From: Holospora obtusa F1
Lineage (GTDB): Bacteria > Pseudomonadota > Alphaproteobacteria > Holosporales > Holosporaceae
NCBI RefSeq assembly: GCF_000469665.2
Contig: NZ_AWTR02000048.1
Location: forward strand, 1-50,024
Reading direction: 5' to 3'
Length of the DNA stretch: 50,024 nucleotides
Made by a program: the position numbers and the translations under genes. Shown in pieces: positions 34,288 through 43,987 of the stretch (the stretch's first letter is position 1; the number at the start of each line of letters is the position of its first letter). A model generated the notes under the pieces. That model saw only the letters and a list, made by a program, of their open reading frames with translations. It was not told the origin of the DNA and searched no databases.

Positions 34288-34483
34288 GGTTGCTCCACAA
34301 ATTCAAAAAAGTTTCAAAAGTAAACCGATCAAAGGCTTGCTTCAGAATGTTATGTTCAGACTCTCTGATAGAAATGTCCGCATCCACATGGATGATTGTT
34401 TCCCGAATACGGACTACATCTTGAGCTGCTATGTTATCTGGATGGGGCAGCTTATAGCCCCTTTGGCTAAGATCGTTTGGCAT
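34274..34483 (-). CDS. Small tail-associated protein
   Basis: A 69-residue protein of unknown fold (RGYKLPHPDNIAAQDVVRIR, then IIHVDADISIRESEHNILKQ). It overlaps the fibre shaft gene by 14 bases and almost abuts the tail protein upstream, so it belongs to the same module. The polar, partly helical sequence suggests an adaptor for fibre attachment, but there is no direct evidence. Confidence 0.55.
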   Translation of the reverse strand: MPNDLSQRGYKLPHPDNIAAQDVVRIRETIIHVDADISIRESEHNILKQAFDRFTFETFLNLWSNHDNR

Positions 34484-34484
34484 A

Positions 34485-35711
34485 TTAAGTAATCACTACT
34501 CGAAGGGATCGGACTTTTGGGCGATAGATAATTGTGCCGGTAAGCACTAATTTCACCCTTGTTTCGGCTGCATTAAAGCTTGTTAAAATATGAGTGCGTT
34601 CAACCCAGTTATCACCGACGGGCTTTCCTGTAGTTAGCTCCACTAACTGCCAAGTGCTATCCGCTTTTTGAACATAAATTTTAACATCTGCCGTCCCAGT
34701 CATGAGTGCTTCATAAGTTATGGTGACTTTCGTGTTGCTTCCTGCAGGTATAGCTCGCGTGACATAATCAGCAGTTTCAGCAACATTTCCTAACACCATT
34801 TGAACACCAGGATAAAGTACAGGGCTATGTAAGCTGGAGCCTCGCATCTGCGCTTTCACATTTAAATTGCCTGTTACTCGAGCTCGAAGAGCAATGGGCA
34901 AATCATCAGAAAGTTTGTGTTCTGTTCTGTCTTGTTCGGTAAGGGTGAAATCCAGATCGGTATCGGATGCCACATGCTCAACATTTGCAAGTGCAATCAA
35001 ATCTGATGTGCTATTGCCAGTGATTGTTCCTAATTCAACAATGCGTGTATTTTCGGTAAATCTGGCAGCTAAAAGTCTAAAAGTTAAATCACGATTTTGA
35101 TGATCAGTCCATGTACTGGCATTACTTGATGAAAGTAAGACACCTACTTGATAAGGCTGGCTTGTCACCCATCTTCCATGACTTGCATCGTATTTGCCAA
35201 GTTCTGCTACACGCACTGCCGCATCAGCATCATCAGTTAACAAAACAATGGCATATTCATGTCCAGCCTCAAGCCACACAGGTTGCCAAGTCATTCGAGT
35301 AGCAGTGCCATTGATGTTGATTGAAGATGGCATGATATCGCCTTCAGCTAAAACCGTTTGTGTTGGCATACCAAGGCTGGTATCGCGAATTTGCGCGACC
35401 ACACGTTTAGTACCGCGATTGCTAAACCACAAATCAACACCAGCAATATGGCGACTTTCACTTAAGGTAAAGGTTTGAGCAAGTGGATCAAAACGCGTAA
35501 GGACAACCGTGGTTTCATTACGTCTGATATCGGTAATTACCGTAACACGCCTGCGCTCTTCAGTTGTAATAATGCCGCGTCCGGTATAAGTGGCTTCACC
35601 ATAACTTCCTTGATTACCAATGAATTGGACCAGTTTAGTGCCCGCAGGCACATTGGCTGGAACGGTAAATTTACCTTTTATTTTTCCTGTTGAATCTGCA
35701 ATAAGTGGCAT
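34485..35711 (-). CDS. Phage tail protein (fibre/tip module)
   Basis: A 408-residue, beta-rich protein with a good ribosome-binding site (AGGAG) before ATG 35711. TVVLTRFDPLAQTFTLSESR at about residues 68-87 holds the FDPxAQTF motif that I associate with tail proteins encoded next to DUF4815 proteins. No enzymatic motif is seen. In relatives this region may be fused to the DUF4815 protein; here the stop at 35720 and the new start keep them separate. Confidence 0.6.
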   Translation of the reverse strand: MPLIADSTGKIKGKFTVPANVPAGTKLVQFIGNQGSYGEATYTGRGIITTEERRRVTVITDIRRNETTVVLTRFDPLAQTFTLSESRHIAGVDLWFSNRGTKRVVAQIRDTSLGMPTQTVLAEGDIMPSSININGTATRMTWQPVWLEAGHEYAIVLLTDDADAAVRVAELGKYDASHGRWVTSQPYQVGVLLSSSNASTWTDHQNRDLTFRLLAARFTENTRIVELGTITGNSTSDLIALANVEHVASDTDLDFTLTEQDRTEHKLSDDLPIALRARVTGNLNVKAQMRGSSLHSPVLYPGVQMVLGNVAETADYVTRAIPAGSNTKVTITYEALMTGTADVKIYVQKADSTWQLVELTTGKPVGDNWVERTHILTSFNAAETRVKLVLTGTIIYRPKVRSLRVVIT

Positions 35712-35719
35712 AATTTCTC

Positions 35720-37738
35720 CTATACACTAATGGGTTCAATAGTGATGCCATCAAAAACTATCCGAAGTTGCTCATTTGGCATAAATCCTTCTAGATCAAA
35801 ATTCTGAGTAGCTTGTCGCATAAAGGTAGCTTCACGTATTGAACTGGATAAAAGTTCTGAGGTTTGGCTTATTTGCGTTCCGATTAATACGTTTTGAGTG
35901 GTGCTTGAGGTCACTCGCGTAAGCACGCCACCTCCATTCACAATCTGACGTGTGATGGGACTAGAAAGCACGCTAAATCGCTGTGTAATCAGGCTAGACC
36001 AGTTAGTTTCTAATTCTGTCCAGCGATCTACATTTAAATTGATAATGGCTTTTGCAGGTATTGGTGCAAACGCTTGATAAGGATTGATTTTCATATCCAT
36101 TGTTTGCAAGAGCTGCTCAAGCACTGGCTCTAAAACATAGGGCAATAACCAAGGATTTGACCCTTTACCTACATCTTGAACTGAGCCGTTAATAGGCAAA
36201 GTAAGTTCGTGATCGACAATCGCTGCAGTCTGAGTGATCCCTTGATCGCGCATGTCATCATCAAAAAAGGGATCAACAAAAATTCCCTTTTTAGCAGCAG
36301 GTTCACGGCTATTGGCATCATTACGCAAACGTTCTTGAGCAATCAAATCGTAAAGATCATTAATACTTGAACGCATGGCTTCAATATCACTCATGGGTAT
36401 GGCATGAATCGCATTATTTACAACGCGCGGTTTCTCTTGAGCGCGCCAGTTTTGGTAAACATAAGCTAAAGCCAATTGTCCTGTAGGGGCTTTAGGTAAG
36501 GATGGCCTCCATGGATGGGCAAATCCTTTAATCCGACGAACAATGCCTTGAGCATCCATGGTTATTAAATCGTACCGAGTCATCATCCAGCTGTAATCCA
36601 CCAAAACCAAAGTGCCATTAACAGCCCCTGAGATTTTAAAGCCATTTTCAGTGATGTTCTGAGGGGTAATACGGCTACGATAACGATATGTGATTTCATA
36701 AGTGCTGCCTGGAGCAGGTTCAGCGCCTGACAAAGACCAATCTACATCACCAGAACGCAATCTATAATCTGTGCCATTAACGTAAACTGTAGTACCTTGT
36801 TTCACCTGAATAATTTCTAGAACTGAAGTGTCAGGGATGGGATCCATGACACCAGTGTAAGAACCGTGCGTCATTGCAATGGTTTTTTGAACTGTGACAT
36901 CCACATCGAAAATTTCTTTAATAGGCGTCTCGTTGAGAGTGAGGTCCATTATGCCTTGAGTATTCGGCTGAAATGTATGAGGCTCTGATTCTATCGCTTG
37001 AATATCCGGATCAAATGCAAAACGCACCCGCAAACTATGGGGTAGCTCAATCTCAAATCCATCAACGTGGGCTTTGCCCTCATTAATAACAAAAACCTGT
37101 TCATTGTTATCTGTCTGGAGGTACATAACATCCAGACCGCTTACCACATAAGAGCCATTGGATTCACGATCGTAGCGCGCAAGAGCTGCATTGACTGCAT
37201 CCAGTTGCGGTGGTGGTGCATGCTGAACTAAGACCCCATTTTCAACACCGTAAATAGGATAAAATTCACCTTCTTGGGATGTTGGGGGAATACCATCTGC
37301 TTGAAAGTCCCAGGTAATGTTTGCTTTAAGGCGTGCAGCTCCCGGTTCTTGATAATTTCGAGTGCCGACCGCTGGATCACGAAGACCTGGATCTTCAAGC
37401 TCAGTTACCGTGCTTTCAACATACCATACACCAATGCGCACAGACGCATTAACGGGAATAGTAAAATTGACAGAGCCGATTTCACGAACTGCACCACGCA
37501 AATAAATATAGCCTGCCTCTACGCTGGTCTCTCCTGTATGAGGATTGACCACGCAGGCTGCGCCCCGGATTACATCACCATCCCTAAAAATTGCATCACC
37601 AATACCTTTGAGGTTATGGAGCGCATAATCTTGAATTTCATTCAGTTCAGCCTATTGCAAACCACGGCCTGCTAAGAACAGGCTTCGGTCATATTTTTTG
37701 GCTGGATCATAACGATTATAATAGCTGTTGAGTGTCAT
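35720..37738 (-). pseudogene. DUF4815 tail protein with in-frame amber codon 29
   Basis: The natural start is ATG 37738 (MTLNSYYNRYDPAKKYDRSL, then FLAGRGLQ). Codon 29 is TAG at 37654-37652. The same frame resumes as AELNEIQDYALHNLKGIGDA and runs unbroken to 35720, about 672 codons in all. The long frame contains DUF4815 features (GYIYLRGAVREIGSVNFTIP; AALARYDRESNGSYVVSGLD). A single base change would explain the stop. Internal initiation near 37552 would omit about 62 residues. It is either inactivated, suppressed or a sequencing error. Confidence 0.75.
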
Positions 37739-37782
37739 TGTATCTTCCCATGAATCTTATAGATGTTGTTCATGATTGCTCC

Positions 37783-38466
37783 CTAAAACGTCACCACAAA
37801 TGAAAAAGTTTCGCGCGTTGCCGCTGTTCGGATTAGTGGCACTGTGCGTTCTAAGACCAATAAAATACCTGCATTAATAATGTCTTGCGGCTCAAAATAG
37901 CGTTGCCCAGGCGGTAATTCAGGATTGGTTTCAGTGCCTACCATAACGCCAAGCTCACGTATCACTTGGGTTGAGGCATTGTCAAAATCAAAAGTGAAAC
38001 GCAAAAATAGATTATTAGTTGGGGTGCTTGAGGTCTTAAAACGACCCGTTGGGGTAATCAAATCGCCATTTTCATCGCCAGCACAAAAAATGACTTCATC
38101 AGCGGTTCTGCGGCCAACTTCATTTAAAAGAGCATCTGCGGTAATGAGCTCTGGCGGCGTGGCATAGGTATAATCAACAGTCAGAGTGCTATCAGCAGGA
38201 ATGTTCCCATTAGGAAGACGACTAATGATGCCCATTACACTGTCAACGCTATAGTCAGTCCCTGAAATAAAAATAGTCTCACCTTGTTTTAGGGTGACAT
38301 TTTTGACAGGATGATGATCAAGCGTGATTTGGTCATCAGTAAAAGTTTTTTCCACCTCATGGGTGCTTTCCCAAGTAGGATCACCGGTTCCCCAAGCCAA
38401 ATGGATTGCTTGCTGTTTGATGCTGGCAGCAATGGCTGCACGACCAGACTGTGTTAAAATAGCCAT
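37783..38466 (-). CDS. Phage tail protein of unknown function
   Basis: About 227 residues. I choose ATG 38466, with GAGGGG just upstream, over GTG 38472. The opening MAILTQSGRAAIAASIKQQA and the line IHLAWGTGDPTWE are typical of tail proteins found between gpI and DUF4815 genes, often annotated simply as phage tail protein. The middle is beta-rich (VTLKQGETIFISGTDYSVDS), a pattern also found in the DUF4815 protein, so they may share a domain. Confidence 0.65.
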   Translation of the reverse strand: MAILTQSGRAAIAASIKQQAIHLAWGTGDPTWESTHEVEKTFTDDQITLDHHPVKNVTLKQGETIFISGTDYSVDSVMGIISRLPNGNIPADSTLTVDYTYATPPELITADALLNEVGRRTADEVIFCAGDENGDLITPTGRFKTSSTPTNNLFLRFTFDFDNASTQVIRELGVMVGTETNPELPPGQRYFEPQDIINAGILLVLERTVPLIRTAATRETFSFVVTF

Positions 38467-38497
38467 AATCACCCCTCAAACTGGTTGACGTCAAAAT

Positions 38498-38785
38498 TCA
38501 GTTGAGGGTTATATTCACGATTGGATCTGAATTCGTCCATGAGCGATTGAGATGGCGATGTTTATGCCACGTCAGCATGCCAGGATACATTGTTGCGATA
38601 AAAGTCTCGCTGTAAGCAAAAGAACTTAATTGTATAGGGTCAAGTGTTTCTTCTGATAAAATAGGCCAGATGTGGCCTTCTTGAAAATTTTTATGAAGCT
38701 CTTTCTCAACAAAAGCATGAATCTCTTCATTTATAATTGCTGTTGCTTCATTTTCTTGTGCCCGGTAAAACCGTTCTAGAATTTC
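38498..38785 (-). other. In-frame ORF after the gpI stop
   Basis: Directly after the TAA that ends the gpI gene, the same frame stays open for 95 codons (EILERFYRAQENEATAIINE, then EGHIWPILSEETLDPIQLSS) and ends at 38498. It has no ATG until deep inside. The composition and flow look like real protein, so it may be a C-terminal extension lost to a nonsense mutation, a readthrough product or an unrecognised gene with a rare start. Confidence 0.5.
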
Positions 38786-39700
38786 TTAATACAGGAAATG
38801 CCAAACATGATCAGAAAGCTGATCTTGGCTTAAGATAAAGGTTGCGCCCACCTCTGTTTGGGTGGTAACTGGAAAACACGCATTAATTTCACCAAGACGC
38901 CAACTATCAGATAAAACAATCAATGCTTTTGCAAGATGTAGTGGGGGTTCAAAATCAGGAGTGAAAAGTGATAGCGGATCGGGATTTTGCCAAATGTGAT
39001 CGCGTACGTAAATGGCATTATGATTTCTAGTATGAGGATCTGTTTCATTTAAAATAGCGAAATCCAGGCGATATAAATCATCACTCAGCGCATTGTTATG
39101 GTGCTGTCTATTGGCTGCAAATTTTAAAATAGGCAAAGAGGATGTTGCTTCAAATGGATTAAACCGACCAAAAGATAATACTGGTCCATCAGGTGTTAAT
39201 CGCACGCCAGAATAATCGGATAACAGACTACCCCAATCGCTCTGATCGAGCATAAATCGCCTAATATCATAGCGATCATTATACATCCGCATCAAGCGTG
39301 ACCTGGTTGGTGCGGATAGTTTGGCAAGCGCCACCACATTATCAACAAAGAAATCATTGGGTACATCGTGAATGCCCACTTGAAACTCTGCAAAGTGCTT
39401 GCCCGGTGGTTCTTCTTCGATATAAATATTTTCGATGTTCATCCATTTCAGCGCCATCCGCAATGAGGCAGGCGTACCGCGAATCCGTTGAAACCGAACA
39501 CCATCTTGAATAGCACGCCTTGGATCAGGAACCCAAGCCAAAATTTCACCAAGCCCATATTCCCAAATGAGCCAAGGTAACACGCTATCAGTTGGTGTAA
39601 ATTTAAAACCTCTAATCACACGCGGATTAATGCCATAATCAATAGCATCTGCTAAGGCTTGTTCTTGCGGTGAACTGCTTGGAGGAAGTAAGGTTATCAC
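38786..39700 (-). CDS. Baseplate/tail protein gpI
   Basis: A 304-residue protein whose N-terminal two thirds match the P2 gpI family (ITLLPPSSSPQEQALADAID; PWLIWEYGLGEILAWVPDPR, then GTPASLRMALKWMNI). It is longer than P2 gpI (176 residues), with a C-terminal extension to HVWHFLY. It joins the baseplate wedge and fibre. It overlaps the gpJ gene by 4 bases. Confidence 0.8.
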   Translation of the reverse strand: MITLLPPSSSPQEQALADAIDYGINPRVIRGFKFTPTDSVLPWLIWEYGLGEILAWVPDPRRAIQDGVRFQRIRGTPASLRMALKWMNIENIYIEEEPPGKHFAEFQVGIHDVPNDFFVDNVVALAKLSAPTRSRLMRMYNDRYDIRRFMLDQSDWGSLLSDYSGVRLTPDGPVLSFGRFNPFEATSSLPILKFAANRQHHNNALSDDLYRLDFAILNETDPHTRNHNAIYVRDHIWQNPDPLSLFTPDFEPPLHLAKALIVLSDSWRLGEINACFPVTTQTEVGATFILSQDQLSDHVWHFLY

Positions 39701-40536
39701 CAGTCACGCCCTCCAATATCAAGCTGAATATTGTCTAGAGCAATACACTCATGATCTTGAACAATCACATCTTGCAAGGGATTTAAAAGCTCAATACGTT
39801 GAACACCTTGAGCAAATAAATGGGCAATAATCCAGCTGCGTGTTAGGTTCCAACCCAAACCTTTTGTTTCATTCAGTGCTTTGATAAAAGCAGCCTTGGC
39901 CATTTCAACAATATCTTCTGGGGTTTCTGGGTAGAGATAAATTTTTGCTTGAATGCTGACGGCAATAATACCCGAGCTAACCACTTCAACAGTATCTGTG
40001 AGCACCCGCACATCATCACGCAAAATAACAGACCTCGCTTTTTCCAAAAGTTCTGGGCTAGGCATGCCATTACCTTCTGTAGAAAGGATAGAAACCAGAA
40101 CAAAGCCTGGTGTAGGTGATTCGGCGCGCGCATCTTTAATACGCGTATCAGCCGATAGGGCATGATAACGATAATGCTCTCTGCTACCTGCAGTAGACCA
40201 TCCTACAATTTTAGCCTGAATTCGTTTACGGAAAGCCTCATCATCTTCTTCTGATTTACGCTGCACATCATAAAAGGCTGCTAAATGTTCTAAATCTGCT
40301 GTATTAGCAAAGGCCAGTAAATTAGCGCGTGCCGCATCATTGACTCTTTGACGTAAAAGCAATTCGCGCCAGGCAGCAATTTCTAAAATCTTCATGGCCG
40401 GATCGCTTTCAAGCAGCGCTGAAAAACTGGGATCGAGGCGCAGTAATTCCGCTTTCATGTGCGTGAAAATCGTCTCATAATCAAGCGATTCAATAACATT
40501 GGGATTTTGTAAACGCGTTAAATCTTGCATAATCAC
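39697..40536 (-). CDS. Baseplate protein gpJ
   Basis: A 279-residue baseplate wedge protein of the gpJ/gp47 family: ESDPAMKILEIAAWRELLLR, QRVNDAARANLLAFANTADL, then FRKRIQAKIVGWSTAGSREH. All are the usual landmarks. It overlaps both neighbours by 4 bases, in the order W-J-I of P2. Confidence 0.9.
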   Translation of the reverse strand: MIMQDLTRLQNPNVIESLDYETIFTHMKAELLRLDPSFSALLESDPAMKILEIAAWRELLLRQRVNDAARANLLAFANTADLEHLAAFYDVQRKSEEDDEAFRKRIQAKIVGWSTAGSREHYRYHALSADTRIKDARAESPTPGFVLVSILSTEGNGMPSPELLEKARSVILRDDVRVLTDTVEVVSSGIIAVSIQAKIYLYPETPEDIVEMAKAAFIKALNETKGLGWNLTRSWIIAHLFAQGVQRIELLNPLQDVIVQDHECIALDNIQLDIGGRDW

Positions 40537-40871
40537 ACTACAATCCCATCTAAGGTTATGGGCCTGCCGTCCGGTAAATAGAGCCCCTCTAAAATTAAAG
40601 TAATATGACCTTCTTTGATCTCTACAACCTGCACACGTTCCAATTTAAATCGATTTTCCCATTTTTGTAGTGCCTCAGCAGTAGCCGCATAAAGTTCAAC
40701 GGCAAAACCTGGCGATGTTGGGCGGTCAATAAGTTCAAAGAGTCTTGAGCCATAATCTCTGCGCATCACACGGCTCCCTATCGGTGTGGTCAAAATATCC
40801 ACGATGGACTGTTTAAGATGTTCAAGGCCCTTTAATTCTTTGCCGCTTCTTGCATTTATTCCGCGCATCAT
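40533..40871 (-). CDS. Baseplate wedge protein gpW (gp25-like)
   Basis: A 112-residue gp25-like protein: SIVDILTTPIGSRVMRRDYG and SRLFELIDRP, the core EPR-type motif region, are clear. It is the small wedge component that helps sheath polymerisation. It directly precedes gpJ. Confidence 0.85.
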   Translation of the reverse strand: MMRGINARSGKELKGLEHLKQSIVDILTTPIGSRVMRRDYGSRLFELIDRPTSPGFAVELYAATAEALQKWENRFKLERVQVVEIKEGHITLILEGLYLPDGRPITLDGIVV

Positions 40872-41168
40872 TTACCCCGCAAAAACAGTTTGACTGCCTT
40901 CTTGCGTTTTTGAACCGCAAGAAATGGGATCACCAATACGAGCAATGGCTTTTCCGTTGACATAGACCGTGCTTGAACCTTTCGTGAGAACGCCATCATG
41001 AGGCGGCGTATTGGGACACGCATGCATGGCCCATTTATCTTGCTCGCGGTGGACGGCCTTACCCTCAACAAACACATCATCGCTTGCGGTAATGCAAGGT
41101 CTGGGTGGATAGCAGCTGTGGCCGGTGCATTTATCATTAAGTCTTACGATTCCTGGCATATCATTCAT
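40872..41168 (-). CDS. PAAR-domain spike tip protein
   Basis: A 98-residue PAAR protein: GIVRLNDKCTGHSCYPPRPC, then GSSTVYVNGKAIARIGDPIS and CGSKTQEGSQTVFAG. His and Cys residues for the metal-bound tip are present. It would sharpen the gpV spike. The gene overlaps gpV by 8 bases and almost abuts gpW, a common insertion in P2-like tails. Confidence 0.85.
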   Translation of the reverse strand: MNDMPGIVRLNDKCTGHSCYPPRPCITASDDVFVEGKAVHREQDKWAMHACPNTPPHDGVLTKGSSTVYVNGKAIARIGDPISCGSKTQEGSQTVFAG

Positions 41169-41628
41169 TCAAATCAATTCGTTTTGCTTTGAGTTTGATG
41201 CTGTCTTTACTCATCTCAAAGCTTGATTCACCTATCTTCAGCGTTAAGGTTCCATCTGTCACAACTGAGACAGTCAAATGATGTTTTTCTTTGTCATACA
41301 AAACTTTGCTACCATCTTGAAAAACCAAAGTGGCATCGGTTTCTTTATCGCTTGGCGCGGGATGTTTGTTTTGATAAATAGCTGGGATCACAACACCTTG
41401 AGCCATTTCGCCTGATGGAGATAATAAAACAACCTGTTCACCAATACTGGGTGCAGACCAATTTCTGTCTTGTCCAGCGCGAGAAGTCACCCAAGGCAGC
41501 CAATCAGTAAGAATTTTTCCAATCTGAATACGCACACGGGCTTTTTTGTAATCGGCCTCCTTGACAGTCCCTACACGAATGAGGTTAGCAAGTTTTCTGT
41601 CTATTTCAGAAAAACTAAAACTCTCCAT
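41161..41628 (-). CDS. Baseplate spike protein gpV
   Basis: A 155-residue protein of the gpV family with an OB-fold start (LIRVGTVKEADYKKARVRIQ, then DWLPWVTSRAGQDRNWSAPS) and a short beta-helix C-terminus (FEMSKDSIKLKAKRIDLNE). It forms the trimeric membrane-piercing spike. It overlaps the upstream tail gene by 14 bases. Confidence 0.9.
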   Translation of the reverse strand: MESFSFSEIDRKLANLIRVGTVKEADYKKARVRIQIGKILTDWLPWVTSRAGQDRNWSAPSIGEQVVLLSPSGEMAQGVVIPAIYQNKHPAPSDKETDATLVFQDGSKVLYDKEKHHLTVSVVTDGTLTLKIGESSFEMSKDSIKLKAKRIDLNE

Positions 41629-42136
41629 GTTGAACCTCTACATACTTTGGTTCATGGGCAGCGCCGATTTCTGGGGCGATGCCTACATAAACCGTGTGTG
41701 GCTGAATACCGCTTGGTGTCCAAACTGAATCTCCGCGGTGAAGTTCATGCGCCCATTCCACTATCCAAACTATGTATGCATCAAGCTCTGGTTTAAAACC
41801 ATCGGGACTCGCACCTAAAAATTCAGCAGGTGATACATTCATCCCCCATGAATTTTGATGAATGACCCTTGCAACTTCGCTGACTAATGCTCGCACGGCA
41901 AAAGCGGCATTGGGGATGGTACTATCCACAATAACTCTTGCTTCAAATCGAGCACGTAGCGCAATTTCACCAGTGCCTGGATCATTGCCGGGTTCAAAGC
42001 TTGCTAGTTCCACTAAAACAGCAGGTGCCAATAACGCTGTTTTGATCACCGGATAAGATTCTGAAGTTTGAATTTCTGGTATCTCGCGTTTTAAAACGGT
42101 GGTAATGGCACCATGTAATTCTTCCCAAAAATTCAT
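41615..42136 (-). CDS. Phage tail-completion-type protein
   Basis: A 173-residue protein (MNFWEELHGAITTVLKREIP, then AVLVELASFEPGNDPGTGEI). Position between the gpZ-like gene and gpV, together with the style, suggest a lambda-gpU-like or P2-gpR-like tail terminator. I do not recognise a firm family. It overlaps gpV by 14 bases and the upstream gene by 4. Confidence 0.55.
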   Translation of the reverse strand: MNFWEELHGAITTVLKREIPEIQTSESYPVIKTALLAPAVLVELASFEPGNDPGTGEIALRARFEARVIVDSTIPNAAFAVRALVSEVARVIHQNSWGMNVSPAEFLGASPDGFKPELDAYIVWIVEWAHELHRGDSVWTPSGIQPHTVYVGIAPEIGAAHEPKYVEVQHGEF

Positions 42137-42669
42137 AGGCTCACCTTTAAAATAAAGCCCAGTTCATGACGAAAATATTGAATGAATTTTTCTGCGGCAC
42201 CTGAATCCACGAAGCCTTTAATGATATTAGAAGCGACAGGCTCAAGTGGTAGCACGACTTCACGAATGGGTAATCTGCTTTTAGTCTTTCGCTTAAAAAT
42301 GCCTCGGTGACCTGTGGGCATCGTAGCGACAAAGGCACCAGTAAATTGAGATTTTCCTGCTTTGGCACCTATAGCCGTTTGGCGCATGGAACCTAAAAGC
42401 GAGGCTTTAATACCGTAAAGACTGGCGACCACCAATGCTTTTAAAGAGCTTTTGCTCGCTTTAACAAGCTTTAGTCGTTCACGTATGATTTTTTGTTGAA
42501 GTTTTTTCTGTGCGCTGATTTCTTTCACGCTTTGGGATTTAAGCCAAAGAGCGGTTTTATTGAGGGCGCGCATGGCCGCCAGTTGTACTTGACTTTCAGT
42601 TCCACGCATTGCAGCAATGATCTGGTCGATATCACCGTATGTTGTAACATCCAAGGCAAAAACGGACAT
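42133..42669 (-). CDS. Minor tail protein Z-like
   Basis: A 178-residue basic protein of the prophage minor tail protein Z type (QVQLAAMRALNKTALWLKSQ, then SVKEISAQKKLQQKIIRERL, and GKSQFTGAFVATMPTGHRGI). It belongs to the lambda-type head-tail connection set. It overlaps its downstream neighbour by 4 bases. Confidence 0.75.
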   Translation of the reverse strand: MSVFALDVTTYGDIDQIIAAMRGTESQVQLAAMRALNKTALWLKSQSVKEISAQKKLQQKIIRERLKLVKASKSSLKALVVASLYGIKASLLGSMRQTAIGAKAGKSQFTGAFVATMPTGHRGIFKRKTKSRLPIREVVLPLEPVASNIIKGFVDSGAAEKFIQYFRHELGFILKVSL

Positions 42670-42670
42670 A

Positions 42671-42979
42671 TCATGCCTCCATTACCATTGCTGTTATTTC
42701 CCAAACCGTATTGGAAGCATCCCGCAGAGGTTCACTAAAGATTTTATAGCGATTGCCAGCAATAATCAGCTGATCACCCACTTTTGGGAAAGCCAATTCA
42801 TCAATGCGTATTTCAAATATCGCCATATGGCCAATGACTTGCCCATCACCCATTTCATAAGCCGTATCGGGTTGTTTGATTAAAACACGAATAGGAAAAG
42901 GGGCGGCGCCAGAGCTCTGGTACTGCGCCTCTTTCCCTAAATGTGCAAAACAATCCTCAAACATTTTGGTTAAACTCAT
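42671..42979 (-). CDS. Head-tail joining protein (lambda gpFII-like)
   Basis: A 102-residue protein beginning MSLTKMFEDCFAHLGKEAQY, with VGDQLIIAGNRYKIFSEPLR in the C-terminal half, a pattern of head-completion or FII-type joining proteins. It lies right after the major capsid gene, the normal place. Confidence 0.65.
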   Translation of the reverse strand: MSLTKMFEDCFAHLGKEAQYQSSGAAPFPIRVLIKQPDTAYEMGDGQVIGHMAIFEIRIDELAFPKVGDQLIIAGNRYKIFSEPLRDASNTVWEITAMVMEA

Positions 42980-42982
42980 GGC

Positions 42983-43984
42983 TTATACCGTAAGTTTTAC
43001 AAGTACTCCCGGACGATGACACATTGGCAGCGGATTAGATTGAGTATGCAAATCCGTACCGCGATCAAAACGTCTTGGCTCTTGTTTGGCGTAAAGCGGT
43101 TGCCCCAAGGTGTTGACGGTTTCGTTAAAATCAGCCGGTGCAAAATAGGTGGAGAAAGTCTCAGCAGTACCTAGCGGGAAACAATGCGCTGTATCTTGGG
43201 CTATAAAGCGTCTGACGTTACCATCAGGATCGGTTGCTTGACCGCGATATTCTTCAAAAGTTATGCCGCCAAAGGTAAATCCTGAGCGCATATCATTGCG
43301 TAGCGCTGCACCTTCCTGCCACCTGTCATAGGCTTCTTTGACTTTAGCATGTGATGTTAAGGCATCAAAAAATTCAGGGCTGACTAGCGCATGAACGCCC
43401 GTCATGAATTCGCCACGTAGGTTATCTTCAATATGGCGCAAAACTTCGATACATTTTCTTTTAACATAAGTGCCAGCTGTGCCTAAAGCAAAGCTTACGA
43501 TTTTTGGCGTGATTTCAAATTCATTATAGAGATTCACAAGCTCCGTACCATCAGCATCTAAAATAATGCCCTTTAAAGCGCCCATTCTGAGGTGCTCTAA
43601 AGTTATCGCATGTTTGTTACGCATGGATTGCAAATGATCGGTAATAACATTTGCAATGGCTTGCAGCTCATTTTCCGTACCAAAAGCCCGAATGCCTTGT
43701 ACTTCTTCCGGCAAGACCACATCATCATGGGGGATATGCGGAATGGTGAAGGTTCTGACTTTTCGTTTATCGCGTTTACCAACGGTACCGGGTGCGCCTG
43801 GGCTTGCTGTTGGAAGTAAGCTTAAGACACCGTTTCGTTCTTCAATAGCGATGTGCCTGAAGCGTACTGATTTGGAAGGAAATAAACCTAGTGATTCAGT
43901 GCGGCCATAAGTGTTTGGTAATAAATTAATGGAAGCCGTCAATGCTGCCATGTTAAATGCTGGATGTGAGAATGGATTTTGCAT
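42983..43984 (-). CDS. Major capsid protein (lambda gpE family)
   Basis: A 333-residue HK97-fold capsid protein of the lambda gpE family: FNMAALTASINLLPNTYGRT at the start, FTIPHIPHDDVVLPEEVQGI, and GGITFEEYRGQ in the C-terminal half. The frame is intact throughout. It follows the decoration gene and precedes the joining genes. Confidence 0.9.
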   Translation of the reverse strand: MQNPFSHPAFNMAALTASINLLPNTYGRTESLGLFPSKSVRFRHIAIEERNGVLSLLPTASPGAPGTVGKRDKRKVRTFTIPHIPHDDVVLPEEVQGIRAFGTENELQAIANVITDHLQSMRNKHAITLEHLRMGALKGIILDADGTELVNLYNEFEITPKIVSFALGTAGTYVKRKCIEVLRHIEDNLRGEFMTGVHALVSPEFFDALTSHAKVKEAYDRWQEGAALRNDMRSGFTFGGITFEEYRGQATDPDGNVRRFIAQDTAHCFPLGTAETFSTYFAPADFNETVNTLGQPLYAKQEPRRFDRGTDLHTQSNPLPMCHRPGVLVKLTV

Positions 43985-43987
43985 AAA

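Noticed and set aside
35107-37675. Plus-strand ORFs of 60-130 residues across the tail genes
   Set aside because: All are antisense to long, recognisable phage genes and lack family features.
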